Source: Oncomelania hupensis (Eukaryota; Mollusca; Gastropoda; Littorinimorpha; Pomatiopsidae). From it: 64,000 bases of DNA. Each line of letters opens with the position of its first letter. Positions within the stretch are counted from its first letter, which is position 1. The stretch covers positions 35,926,237-35,990,236 of the forward strand of contig CM072519.1 of the NCBI GenBank assembly GCA_036898135.1, in the 5' to 3' direction. The translations under genes were made by a program, and so were the position numbers. Positions 53,301 to 63,822 of this stretch are shown here, piece by piece. The notes below the pieces were generated by a model that was given only the letters and a program-made list of their open reading frames with translations, ran no database searches and had not been told where the DNA came from.

Positions 53301-53548
53301 AAGTATCTATTATATTTTGTTGTTGTGTTGCTGATTTTATGCCCGTTATAGGTTATCTTTGGGTGTCCAAGCTGTCAGCCACTGAGTGAAGTCAAATTTA
53401 TTTGAGACTATAATGTTCCATTGTAGCCTACATAGTGTATAGTTTATGTTGTGGTGTTGGTACAATAACTACATGTAGGAAATATCAATTGCCTGAAAGT
53501 GGAAGAAATTGTAAACACAACAGGAACTGCTAAGTATTTTGAAAGTAA
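53301..53548. other. AT-rich flank, no gene seen
   Basis: Nothing supported between the piggyBac element and the foldback hairpin. Confidence 0.5.
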
Positions 53549-53838
53549 AATACAATTATATGTTTATCTTTAATCTATGTCTCTTTTTAGTGATTCACCA
53601 CTGACAGTGCACTTCAGCCTTCCACTTCCAGAATCATAAACACAACTAAGATATACAGTATATCAAAGATACTTTTAATTAACATTAGCTCGAAAATTAA
53701 TTCACATTGTATAAAAGTATCTTTGATATAATAATCTTTGTTGTGTTTATGATTCTGGAAATGGAAGGCTGAAGTACACTGTCAGTGGTGAATCACTAAA
53801 AAGAGACATAGATTAAAAATAAACTTATAATTGTAATA
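53549..53838. mobile_element. Foldback hairpin element (about 290 bp)
   Basis: The left arm (about 53549-53670) is inverted in the right arm (about 53712-53838) with few mismatches. Shared words include AGTGATTCACCACTGACAGT and its inverse. The loop is AT-rich. No coding frame. Confidence 0.85.
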
Positions 53839-53839
53839 A

Positions 53840-54480
53840 AACACAATAATCATTTATTTGAGGAGAACAGCATTACTGATTTATTGCACATGCATGTGAT
53901 TAAAACAATAAGGCAATGCTATCACTGCATGCACAGAACTTTTTTCCTTATAATACATACCAATGAAATACCAAATTGAGGCAATCATAAAAAAAAGCAC
54001 CAAGCCATGTAAATGTAAATATGGACCTTTAGTCCCTACAGATATTTATTTGGGAACAATTCAGTTTTAATTTAGATTCTAAATATTTATTTTTAATGTA
54101 AAGTTTGCTCTTAATTTAATATTTTTTTCTGATGAATCGAATGACAATTAATTATGCTATGAAATTTACAATAAAACTATAATGTTATTTTCTAAATGTT
54201 TTTTTTTTTAAAACAGACCTACCTATACCTAATTTTTTTTTTTAAAAGCATAACATGTTAAGTGTTCTAAGAAGTACACGCATCATGGATAAATGAAAAA
54301 AAAAAGAATATGAAGCAGTTATTAATACCCGTGATATGATTTTATTTTTATTTATATATTAAATTTTTTTTTTTTTTTAGCATTTTACTTGCACCTCGTT
54401 TTGTTTTTCAGTTGCCTCTGTTCCGCTCTTTTTCTTTATTATCTATATCTCTCTTATATCTCTCTCGCTCTGTATTATTA
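53840..54480. other. AT-rich DNA, no gene seen
   Basis: Homopolymer T runs near 54236 and 54366. Nothing supported. Confidence 0.5.
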
Positions 54481-54502
54481 AATTTTATTTAAAAAAAAAA
54501 AA

Positions 54503-54583
54503 AAAAAAGGTCCAATCGAGGATCGAACCCGGGTCTCCTTAGTGACAGTCAAACGCCTTATCCATTGAACCACGGGATGCTAT
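54503..54583 (-). repeat. tRNA-Asp-like pseudogene or SINE head
   Basis: On the minus strand it has box A (TGGTTCAATGGATAAGGCG), a CTGTCAC loop with a GTC (Asp) anticodon and box B (GGTTCGATCC). The T and acceptor stems do not pair well, and a poly(T) run follows. It is not a convincing working tRNA. Confidence 0.55.
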
Positions 54584-54589
54584 AATTCT

Positions 54590-55160
54590 CTAAACTGATT
54601 TTAGGTCCCATATCATAAAACATGTTGAACCCCTCGATTTTATTAGTGTTATAAACTTGAAACTGGATTAAACAACAATATAGCGAACGCCGATCGATTA
54701 AAAGCGATTTGGAATAAAATACGAAATCCTTGGTAGAAATGGTATGCGGAAATGATGGCAGGGCTAAGGACAAAAATGATTGGTTCTAAAAATACCGTCT
54801 CACACATGTGTTTTTACAGTGTTTTTTGAGGGAGTAAAATGCAAACTAAAGCCGTTTTGCGATCGAAAAGAATGTTAAGTTTCGTTGTATCGGCAGCGGG
54901 TGATCGAGCGCCGAATGGCAAAACTCGCGTGGAAGCAATTATATGGACAGTTCAGCTGTAATCTGTAAAACTTGGAGCCAAGTGAAGCTCAAAATTAACT
55001 TCACAACAAAGCCGCTGGTTGGCTAAAACGGCCCCTCGTGATCTGAAAAGGCTGCTCGATTAATATATAGAATTGTGCTTACACATGAATACAATCTGAA
55101 AAATAAAGCAGCATTATTTGTCCAATCATAAAGAGAAAGCATTTAATTCTATAATCCTGC
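54590..55160. other. Intergenic DNA, no gene seen
   Basis: No supported frame or repeat. Confidence 0.5.
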
Positions 55161-55174
55161 TTACATTTTTCGAA

Positions 55175-55462
55175 GGGGTGTCGGATAGCGCAGTGGTTGG
55201 AGCACTCGCTACTGTGTCACAAGTTAAGCACCGTCCAGTGCGGTTAGCACTTGGATGGGTGACCGCAAAACGTGAAGCGACAAATAACAATGCTCCCAGT
55301 TGACTCAACCGTGACTGAGTACCTACTCTCTTAAGGGTGGGGAAGGTAAAGCAGCGAGGGAGAGAGATGGGCATCACCCTCATTACGCTGGCCCAAGATA
55401 AGTGTGATCACCAACATCACGCTCCCCTATGGCCACAAGGCTATTGGACAACCTTTACCTTT
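55175..55462 (+). mobile_element. Chimeric SINE with tRNA-like and 5S rRNA-like promoter parts
   Basis: 288 bp between perfect 14-bp target duplications TTACATTTTTCGAA (55161-55174 and 55463-55476). The head has a tRNA box-A-like GGATAGCGCAGTGGTTGGAG. At 55221-55266 follows a segment like the 5S rRNA internal promoter: AAGTTAAGCA (box A), then GGTTAGCACTTGGATGGGTG and ACC (box C). A non-tRNA body follows. Possibly the whole head is diverged 5S rRNA. It is mobilised by a partner LINE that is not identified here. Confidence 0.8.
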
Positions 55463-55524
55463 TTACATTTTTCGAATGACCATTTCTCTGACAGAACGAC
55501 TCTCTTTTACGTTTATAACCTCTG

Positions 55525-55600
<76 letters not shown>
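55525..55600. repeat. Microsatellite (ATC)n
   Basis: About 25 units. Confidence 0.98.
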
Positions 55601-55601
<1 letters not shown>

Positions 55602-55898
55602 CCTTTTGGAAGACTCTTCATCAACAGTGTCCATCACAGTTATGTCTGAATAGATCCTCAGAGTGTCAGAGTGTGGCTGTTTATGGTAGACTACTCTTCA
55701 ATTGGTTTGAGCAGGCTTTTCTTGAGACATGTATTTGTCTCCCTTACTCCATTCGCGGAGTTTTTTCTTTTCTTTCCTCATTTTTCGTTAATCTTTCAGG
55801 TATTTTAGACAGGTATTTAGATTTTCAATTAACATACGAGTAAATTATTGTATTCTTTCTCATCCAATTTAATAAAAATAAAAATAACGTGTTGTCAC

Positions 55899-57430
55899 TG
55901 TCACGTGGGGTTTATGGGCTCTGCACAATGGAATTATGGACCCTCACGTTTATTCGGTGGGAACTGCTAGTAAGTCACCCTATGAATTACTTTAATAAAT
56001 TTATTTGTTTAGCTCGTTCTGTGTTAAGGTTGGGGTACAGAAATAGATAGAAAAATGGTAAAAGATTACTGTCACACTAGCTTTCACACGGCTAAGAATC
56101 ATATGTAGTCCAGCCACTTGATAACAGTTAAAATCACACATTTATTTCTTCTACTCTATACAAGATTCTCTAAGTACTAATCTAACTTAAAAAGTCTCTT
56201 TCAATGCAAATAGTTCGATCGCTGATAGTCTAGGCAGCTGTTATTTCTTCCTCGGGCACTTGCTATAATATTTCATGTAGATTTGGACTACTGTGGTCCG
56301 TTTTACAGTTTCTGACGAGTTGGACTACTGTGGTCCTGTTTTGATCAGTTTAAGTGCACCTTTGTCGATTACACTTAACTTTCTGATGGTGCGGTCGAAG
56401 TCCTTCTGTGAGGTAGCTTCTGGTACACCTTTGTCGTTGTGTAGTTGGGTTCCCTTGCCACGCTGTGGGGTCTGACAGGGTGTCTTTCAAGGCAGCTCTT
56501 TCCGTCTTGTGCGGTAGAGTCTCCTCAACCAACTGGTCGTTTCTGTGGAGTGGGGTGCACAGGATAGCTCGCCTGCTCGTCTGTAATATAAGAGACGAAA
56601 TTCTGCACAACCCTGAATAATCGGTTTGTGCAGAGCGTCTCACTGAAAGCCAAGTAGCCCTCAGTGATAGCTCCACATCTCTATACATAAGCGACGAACA
56701 TTCTGCTACTTCCGGGTTCCACTGGAATCTCAACTCTAAATTCCTATACATACATAAATATCAATCGTGTCTAACTATACACATACAGAATTAATAATAA
56801 TATAAACATTCAGTGGTACAGCCACTGGTCTGCAAACATACATATAAGTTAAACAACAGTGGTTCCGTACGGGATACAACATGGCGGCGCAACCGGTCGT
56901 GTTTCGGCTCGTGGTCGGCTCTTCCACGTGGTACGGCAAATTCGGATTAATAATTCACATTTATGCATAGCAAATTCTTCAAACATAATTTCAACAATAA
57001 TATAAATATATCACGATGAAACAGAAGGGTGTTCATTTACCTGTTTGACAAGTTCAGGCCCGTGATGACTTGAGAGAATTCTAAGATTTCAAAGTCCTGC
57101 TTCCTGGTCTATGAGTGAAGATAGTTCTCTGCTAGCTATCTAAGTAGATGTTACTTCTTCCTCGTCTCACACACGACTGATTCAAACTGTGTTAGGCTCT
57201 GACACAGTCAATACTGCTCTACCCACTGAGCCTGCTCTGATTGGTTAAAACGGTCCGATTCAAAGCTCAAGTGTTGATTGAGTCACTACGCTGTGTGGGT
57301 CAGGCTCGCAGTGTGTGGCCTGCTGTGTAATCTTAATTGCTGCTGTGTAGCTTACTGACTCTCTAAGGGTACAATGACTACACATGCTAAATAGTCAATG
57401 TGCAGAGTTAAAGCTAGCCAGTTCGTGACA
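55899..57430. mobile_element. Solo LTR candidate (1.53 kb)
   Basis: The ends are TGTCAC and GTGACA (TG...CA form), flanked by a 5-bp duplication GTCAC at 55894-55898 and 57431-57435. There is no coding frame. A YY1-like CATGGCGGC lies near 56884-56892, which would suit a promoter within an LTR. The word GGACTACTGTGGTCC is repeated near 56286 and 56323. The end and duplication lengths fit Gypsy or BEL elements, but no internal region or second LTR is present. A non-autonomous DNA transposon is the alternative. Confidence 0.55.
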
Positions 57431-57500
57431 GTCACTAAGCTTCATGTTTGTTTTTAAATGGTACTCTGTTGATGGGAATCTGATGAATACAGATGATTCC

Positions 57501-57545
57501 TTCTTCTTCTTCTTCTTCTTCTTCTTCTTCTTCTTCTTCTTCTTC
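57501..57545. repeat. Microsatellite (TTC)n
   Basis: 15 units. Confidence 0.98.
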
Positions 57546-57965
57546 CTGTGGTTTGGTGATCTTTATCTCCTGCGCCAATGTAATTATAGTCTGATGCTGA
57601 GACACTCCGTGATGAGACATTGTGTTAATCTATAATTGACCTAACCACCCTAGTGTCGGAAGGTTGTTGTACGCAGGTATATGTGTATATATGATTGTGT
57701 TTGTCATGCAGGATTACGTGCTTCTAATTGTGTGCTCTTCTTCTACGCTGTTACATATATAGGCAATACACAACTGAGTACCCCATGCGCACCAAAATGT
57801 CTTATGTCTTACTTTTATTCCAGTAAATCATATGTGAATTTTGATCTTGGTTGTATTGTTACGTTATGATGTTATTGTTATAAAGTGATTTTGTTTTACT
57901 AGTCGTCATTGTTACAAACCCCAATGGCAAGATGATGCTTATTCTTTTGCCTTTCTTAAATACAC
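57546..57965. other. Intergenic DNA, no gene seen
   Basis: No supported frame. Confidence 0.5.
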
Positions 57966-58203
57966 TTATCTTATCTTATCTTATCTTATCTTATCTTATC
58001 TTATCTTATCTTATCTTATCTTGTCTTGTCTTGTCTTGTCTTGTCTTGTCTTGTCTTGTCTTGTCTTGTCTTGTCTTGTCTTGTCTTGTCTTGTCTTGCC
58101 TTGCATTGCCTTCTTCTTCTTCTTCTTCTTCTTCTTCTTCTTCTTCTTCTTCTTCTTCTTCTTCTTCTTCTTCTTCTTCTTCTTCTTCTTTTTCTTCTTC
58201 TTC
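57966..58203. repeat. Compound microsatellite (TTATC)n to (TTGTC)n to (TTC)n
   Basis: 11 TTATC units, about 15 TTGTC units, a short TTGCC/TTGCATTGCC transition and about 30 TTC units. Confidence 0.98.
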
Positions 58204-58340
58204 ATTTTGTAGTTTATTTATCTTTATCAGTCTATTTATTGGTCTAGACGGTTATTTCCTGTGCCCCAGGGTATTTATAGTCTGCCGCTGTACAAAAGTT
58301 CCAGTAAGATATGTAAATGCTTTGTGTGAGTTTTGTTTCG

Positions 58341-58650
58341 GAATACAGTTGTAGCTTCTCGTGTTTTTATTTATTTATTTATTTTAATTGTTAGTTAATT
58401 TATTTATTTACATGTGTTATTATTTTCCTTAACTGACATAAATTAAGATACACACGATTAAACAAACGAAGAACAAGAAATCATTACAATACACCCTAAA
58501 TAGTTAAATTGATATTATAAGTAGTATACTTTATGAGTAGTTTTTATAGAATACAGTCAAGCTCCTTGTGTTTTTTTGTTTTTTTGTTTCCTTAACTTCC
58601 ATAAATTAAGAAACACACAATCAAACGAAGAACAAAAAACAAAACAACAC
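58341..58650. repeat. Diverged direct duplication
   Basis: Segments 58341-58485 and 58549-58650 share GAATACAGT, then a CTCGTGTTTTT-like stretch, CATAAATTAAGA and AAACGAAGAAC in the same order. Confidence 0.65.
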
Positions 58651-59035
58651 GCAACACCATTAATAAATAGGTAGTTGCGTAAATACTTATTAATTAAATT
58701 TATTCTCAAATAACTACAGAAATAAATAATTAAACCTCTATATTTTAAAACGATTAAAAATAATCCGCCGTATCTGACTTAAGGGAAGCTAATGCGTCAT
58801 AACCTTCGATTGTGCAAATTGTTTTTAAAGAGTTTTGTCCCTTTAACCGTAAAGGCGCGTCTGTATACTCATAGTGGTGAAAAAACGGAAACTCAAAATT
58901 CAAAATAAAATAATATTGATATGAGAAATTAATAATGACGATCAGATGTGATAGGATTAATATCTTCTTTGTTCGATTCCAAGATTGTTATTTTGGGGTT
59001 CCAAATTTAAAGCCGGATGACAAAGTGGTCAGCTT
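58651..59035. other. AT-rich DNA, no gene seen
   Basis: Nothing supported. Confidence 0.5.
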
Positions 59036-59037
59036 TG

Positions 59038-59039
59038 AA

Positions 59040-59131
<92 letters not shown>

Positions 59132-59145
59132 ATAATAATAATAAT
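59038..59145. repeat. Compound microsatellite (ACT)n to (AAT)n
   Basis: About 31 ACT units then five AAT units. Confidence 0.98.
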
Positions 59146-59236
59146 GATAATAATGGATGCCATACGCACATTATTCCTAAATCAAAGTCAAAGCGCGGCG
59201 ATCGGTAACCAACATACACGCTCACACAACAACCTC

Positions 59237-60141
59237 TCTATCCTATCCCGTAACTCAAAGGTCATTGGGGCACAACAGATGATCGTTTAACCAGCGTACT
59301 CCATCTTTCTCTGTTCTCAGCAACCCTCATGGCTTCGTTCAGCGTCAATCCAGTCCATTCTCGAATGTTGTCCTCCCACCTCTTTTAGTGTCTCCCTCTT
59401 CTTCTGTCTCCTTTCACCGTGCCTTGCAGGATGGTTTTTGCAAGGCCTGATGCTCTGGTGACGTGGCCATACCATCGGAGTTTCCATTTCTTCACCACTG
59501 TGAGCATGTTTTATTTTATTTTTTTATTTATTTAATCGTTCTTATATAGCGCTTTTCCAGCTCAAGAGCTGCTCAAGGCGCTGGCCGATACAGGATCTAA
59601 CTCAAGCCGCCCGAGACGCCCACCCGCAGCCTTTGGGCGCATGGTCTGACGCCCGGACAACTGAGCACAATCCTGGGCAGCCAGGGATGGGGGAGAAGGA
59701 CCTAGGTGCATGCTGGGTGTTTTCTTGTCACCGGCACTCACCCGTCTAGGACATGAGCGTCAGGATCTTTAAAGTCCGTTATGATGGAATGTATGCGACA
59801 CAGACTAGACCTCGGTTTATACTCTCATCCGAAGGAGTAGGAAAACAGGAGTAAAGTGTCTTTCCCAGGGACACAACACAATGGCCCGGCCAGGGCTCGA
59901 ACCCGGGACCTTCCGATCCGCAAGCCGAAGCACTACCATTAGACCACAGTGCCACCCCTGTCATCGTGTTGTCCAATGGCGTGTGTGACGGCCTGTCGGA
60001 CTTCGTTGTTCGTGATGCACTGGGTATAGGAAATGCCCAGAAGTCTTTTGTAGCACCTCATCTTCGTGCTTTTTAATCTTCGTTGTAGATCTGCTGTGAG
60101 GGTCCATGTTTCGCAAGCGTATAGGAAAATGGAGATGACAC
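59237..60141 (-). mobile_element. RTE-like 3' fragment, split by a SINE
   Basis: Pieces 59237-59507 and 59958-60141 join to match the C-terminal region and tail of the reference RTE copy. Tail units at the left read TATCC. Frames are broken. The interrupting sequence is a full SINE of family B. Confidence 0.88.
59508..59957 (-). mobile_element. tRNA-derived SINE (family B), full length
   Basis: On the minus strand it begins GGTGGCACTGTGGTCTAATG (box A), has box B GGTTCGAGCCC (about 59890-59902), a long body, and the tail GCTGGAAAAGCGCTATATAA followed by AT-rich AAATAAAT repeats. The insertion splits the RTE fragment cleanly. A 3-bp TGT is repeated at the junctions. The same family occurs truncated at 30975-31300. 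Confidence 0.88.
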
Positions 60142-60239
60142 AACAACCACAAATTCATTACTCAAACGAAAGTAAAATGTGTATCTTGTTTATGAACCAA
60201 CCGCCAACCTGTCCCCACCCCGCTCACAACACCCACCCA

Positions 60240-60287
60240 CCCACCCACCCACCCACCCACCATCTCTCTTTCTTTCTCTCTCACTTT

Positions 60288-60338
<51 letters not shown>

Positions 60339-60381
60339 CTTCTTTCTTTTCTATCTCTTTCCCTGTTTAAAGTGCACAACT

Positions 60382-60430
<49 letters not shown>

Positions 60431-60455
60431 CACACACACACACACACACACACAA
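60240..60455. repeat. CCA-rich, (TC)n and (AC)n microsatellites
   Basis: ACCC/CACC units at about 60230-60260, TC at about 60293-60336 and AC at about 60388-60455. Confidence 0.95.
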
Positions 60456-60459
60456 ATCC

Positions 60460-61455
60460 AACATTATCTCTTTCTCTCCTTCAGCCCCAGCCCGCACACT
60501 CCTTATTCACACTTTGAGCTTGAAACTGAACCATAATATTCATAACACCCAGCAAGTCATAATGCCCCTGTCTTTTCCAAGTCTTAACACCTTGAAATTG
60601 CATTTAAAATTTGGCTGAGCTTCCTGAAGGGATTGACAAAACAGTCCAATCTGTCGCAGTTTTCAAGTGATTCGTTCGGCTGCAGGCATGCTCTCCTGTC
60701 CTTTTATGCCCCAGGACTGTGAATTTTATGCCCTGATGCCTCCCATCCACGAGTACGGGGGCTGCACTGCATGAAACCTGACGAGCTCCTTTTACAGCGC
60801 TGAATCGACTCAAGAACCGTAACCGTGGCGAGTAAATGAGAAAGAAAGGGAAATAACTCTAGACAGAAGGGGAGGACAACTTGAGGCCAAGTTTCTCGTG
60901 ACATGCTTTGACGCTGTCCAGGCAGAACAGCGCTGAATGAATGGAATCTTATGTTTTGCTATATGATACAATTACGTTTCTTGGCCTAAGTCTTCCGGGA
61001 TTGCCAGCCCGAAATGTCCAGCATGATAAACGTTCTGGATACACACATAAGTTCAGTATGAGCTGTTGTAGCATTTACACTGTGCATATTTTGGAATGAA
61101 AACCCAAGTTCTTAATGCTAGTAATGTTTTAACTTTTACTTGGGAGTTCCAAGCAAGAGTTGGTATTAGTCAAACAAGTATCACCTGTTACTGTAAAACC
61201 TAAACAGGAAGCAAAATTGTAAAGTTGTCGGATTTCAATAACAACATTCACAAGTGACATTGATAGCGGTGGCTTTTTTTTGGGTAGTGGTGGTCTGGGT
61301 AACAGCAGAAAAAGCCTCAATCTTGTAGGGACCACTTTAGTATATGTGTAGGGTGCCGTTCAGGACAGCAAACAACGTTTGATATAAAGAACATGGATGT
61401 TCCAAAAAGAGCTTTACAGTTAAAGGCATACTTACAACAACACCTGGAAGAACTG
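60460..61455. other. Intergenic DNA, no gene seen
   Basis: No supported frame or RNA. Confidence 0.5.
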
Positions 61456-61457
61456 AG

Positions 61458-61534
61458 AAGAAGAAGAAGAAGAAGAAGAAGAAGAAGAAGAAGAAGAAGA
61501 AGAAGAAGAAGAAGAAGAAGAAGAAGAAGAAGAC
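61458..61534. repeat. Microsatellite (AGA)n
   Basis: About 25 units. Confidence 0.98.
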
Positions 61535-62039
61535 GTACTGGCCCTGGATGTATGTGCATGATTTACGAGATCGTGCACCCAGGGGTGTCTACCGGGTGTG
61601 CTCGCAAGGTGAAAAAGACTACGCGGCGTAAGGGGAGGCGTCCCGCAGGTAGCAATCTGTCAGCGGCCTTTGTAAAAGGGAGGCAACCCGAAGCGCAGCC
61701 AGCATTGCGCCAAGGGAGGTAGACAGTGACACCTCCGTGGTGAAAAATCACACATAGAAAAGACTCATTTTAGCGTCGTGTCCTTCCGTCTTTTTGTGCC
61801 TGTAGTAGCTTTTCTTCTTAGCTTTATCGGCAGTTGCAAGCTTGGTTTAAAGTGCCCCCTCAAGGGTATTAAATGTGTACCAAAACACAACGATTACACC
61901 TCGGTTTAAGAATGAGTATGTTTACATAATTAAGAGTGTATCTGTTGATGAATTTGGTGATGCTGAATTAGGGCCATATTGCAGGCATGACCTTTTTCAT
62001 CCCTTAAAATAATAGGTCATTTAAAGCTCACGCGTGCGC
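61535..62039. other. Intergenic DNA, no gene seen
   Basis: A GC-richer patch at 61570-61740 has no recognisable gene. Confidence 0.45.
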
Positions 62040-62180
62040 AAACACACACACACACACACATGCACATAAACACGCAGTCGTATGCACGCACGCACACACG
62101 CACGCACACATACATACATACGTACACACACATACGTACATACATAAATACATACCGACATACGCACGTACACAAACACA
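62040..62180. repeat. Interrupted (AC)n and CATA/CGTA-rich stretch
   Basis: AC units with many substitutions. Confidence 0.9.
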
Positions 62181-62394
62181 AGTTTCTCAAATCAGCGTTT
62201 TCTTCATTTTCAGTTATGCAGATAGAGCAGTATTAATTTGTCCGTTTTTGGATTCTGTAGTTCCAGTTTTTTTATATGGTGAGAGAGGGGAGAATGCGTG
62301 TAGGGGATCGGGGGCGAGAGAACGAGATTGCGGAAAAGGAAGGAGGGGGGCCGGGGTTGCGTTGGAATACAAAACAATCCAGATTAATTTTGTA

Positions 62395-62684
62395 TTCCTA
62401 TCCTATCCTATTCCGTAACTCGAAGGTCGTTGTGAAACCACAGATGATCGTTTAACCAGCGTACTCCATCTTTCTCTGTCCTCAGCAACCATCCTGGCTT
62501 CGCTCAGTGTCAAGCCAGTCCATTCACGAATGTTGCCCTCCCATCTCTATTTCTGTCTCCCTCTTCTTTTGCCTCCTTGCACCGTGCCTTGCAGGATGGT
62601 CTTTGCGAGGCCTGATGCTCTGGTGGCGTGGCCATACCATCGGAGTTTCCGTTTCTTCACCACTGTGAGCATGTCATCGTGTCG
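62395..62684 (-). mobile_element. RTE-like 3' fragment
   Basis: It matches the reference RTE copy from its TATCC tail to the region encoding DLLTVVKK; 5'-truncated. Confidence 0.87.
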
Positions 62685-62934
62685 ACGACAATTTTGAATT
62701 GTCTTGAGCTAATTTTTCGGGCATACCCTATTACTCGCCAATCTTCTACCCGATCAGTAGGCTTAGTATAAGAGATGTCTAAACTAGTAACAGTAATAGT
62801 AGAATTGTAATACGTGAATAAAGACGTTAGGTCAAAGAACTGCCAACTGTAAGAGATGAGGGGAAAATGTCACTCGACTGGAAGATTCAGAATTGAAGGG
62901 GAAAAAGCGAAGCTCACGTGTATTGGGGAGCTCG

Positions 62935-63015
62935 TGTGTGTGTGTGTGCACTGTGTGTGTGTGTGTGGGTGTGTGTGTTTGTGTGCGTGTGTATGTGTGT
63001 GTGCGTTTGTGCCGA
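62935..63015. repeat. Interrupted (GT)n microsatellite
   Basis: About 35 GT units with several substitutions. Confidence 0.95.
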
Positions 63016-63390
63016 TCAACTGATATGGCGGTACGGTGCAAGCAATATGTTAAGACTGACACATTCCTTCATGAAACTTAACATTCCGCGATCAGTAAAA
63101 AATAACCCGTATGCTTGCACGCTACGCTAAGCGACGACAGAGGGTTTTATTCACAGAGCAAAGAAGATGTGGGGTGGAGTAGTAGGGGGTGGGGTGGTAG
63201 GTGGTAGGGATTTTATTCAAGTTCCCCTGTAACCCTTGGTCTGATCAGGGCGTCAAAAATAAACATCCCGGATCTAGATTTAAACAAACCGTTGCAAAAC
63301 CATGAAGTCCATTAGCGACTTTTAGATAGAGTGCGTTGAGGTGATTTACTGTGTATATATGGATATTTGGGTACAAGAAAAATGGAAAAA
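63016..63390. other. Intergenic DNA, no gene seen
   Basis: Nothing supported. Confidence 0.5.
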
Positions 63391-63483
63391 ATAAGAAGAA
63401 GGAAAAGAAGAAGAAGAAGAAAAAAAAGAAGAAGAAGAAAAAGGAGAGGAGAATCAGAGAGGGAAGGAATAATGATGATGATA

Positions 63484-63525
<42 letters not shown>

Positions 63526-63532
63526 GTGATGT

Positions 63533-63617
<85 letters not shown>

Positions 63618-63661
63618 TAGTAGTAGCAGTAGTAGTAGTAGTAATAGTAGTAGCATTAGTT

Positions 63662-63714
<53 letters not shown>

Positions 63715-63740
63715 TGTAGTTGTTGTTGTTGTACAGTGGC
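63391..63740. repeat. Chain of trinucleotide microsatellites AAG, GAT, AAT, AGT, GTT
   Basis: AAG-rich (63391-63450), GAT (63471-63566), AAT (63566-63617), AGT (63618-63716) and TTG (63717-63732) follow one another almost without gaps. Confidence 0.97.
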
Positions 63741-63822
63741 GCCCAGTGGGTCCAAAAATTGGAGCGACAAACGAGAAAAAAAGAAGAAATGAACAATGAG
63801 ATTTATTTCTCATTTAAGGTAT

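Noticed and set aside
54503..54583. Functional tRNA-Asp gene
   Set aside because: Box A, box B and anticodon are present but T and acceptor stems are poorly paired.
55221..55266. 5S rRNA gene
   Set aside because: Only the internal promoter region resembles 5S rRNA, and it sits inside a 288-bp unit with target duplications.
56881..56970. Short host gene starting MAAQPVVFRLVVGSS
   Set aside because: Only 29 codons, lying within the solo-LTR candidate; the ATGGCGGC is better explained as a YY1-like promoter word.
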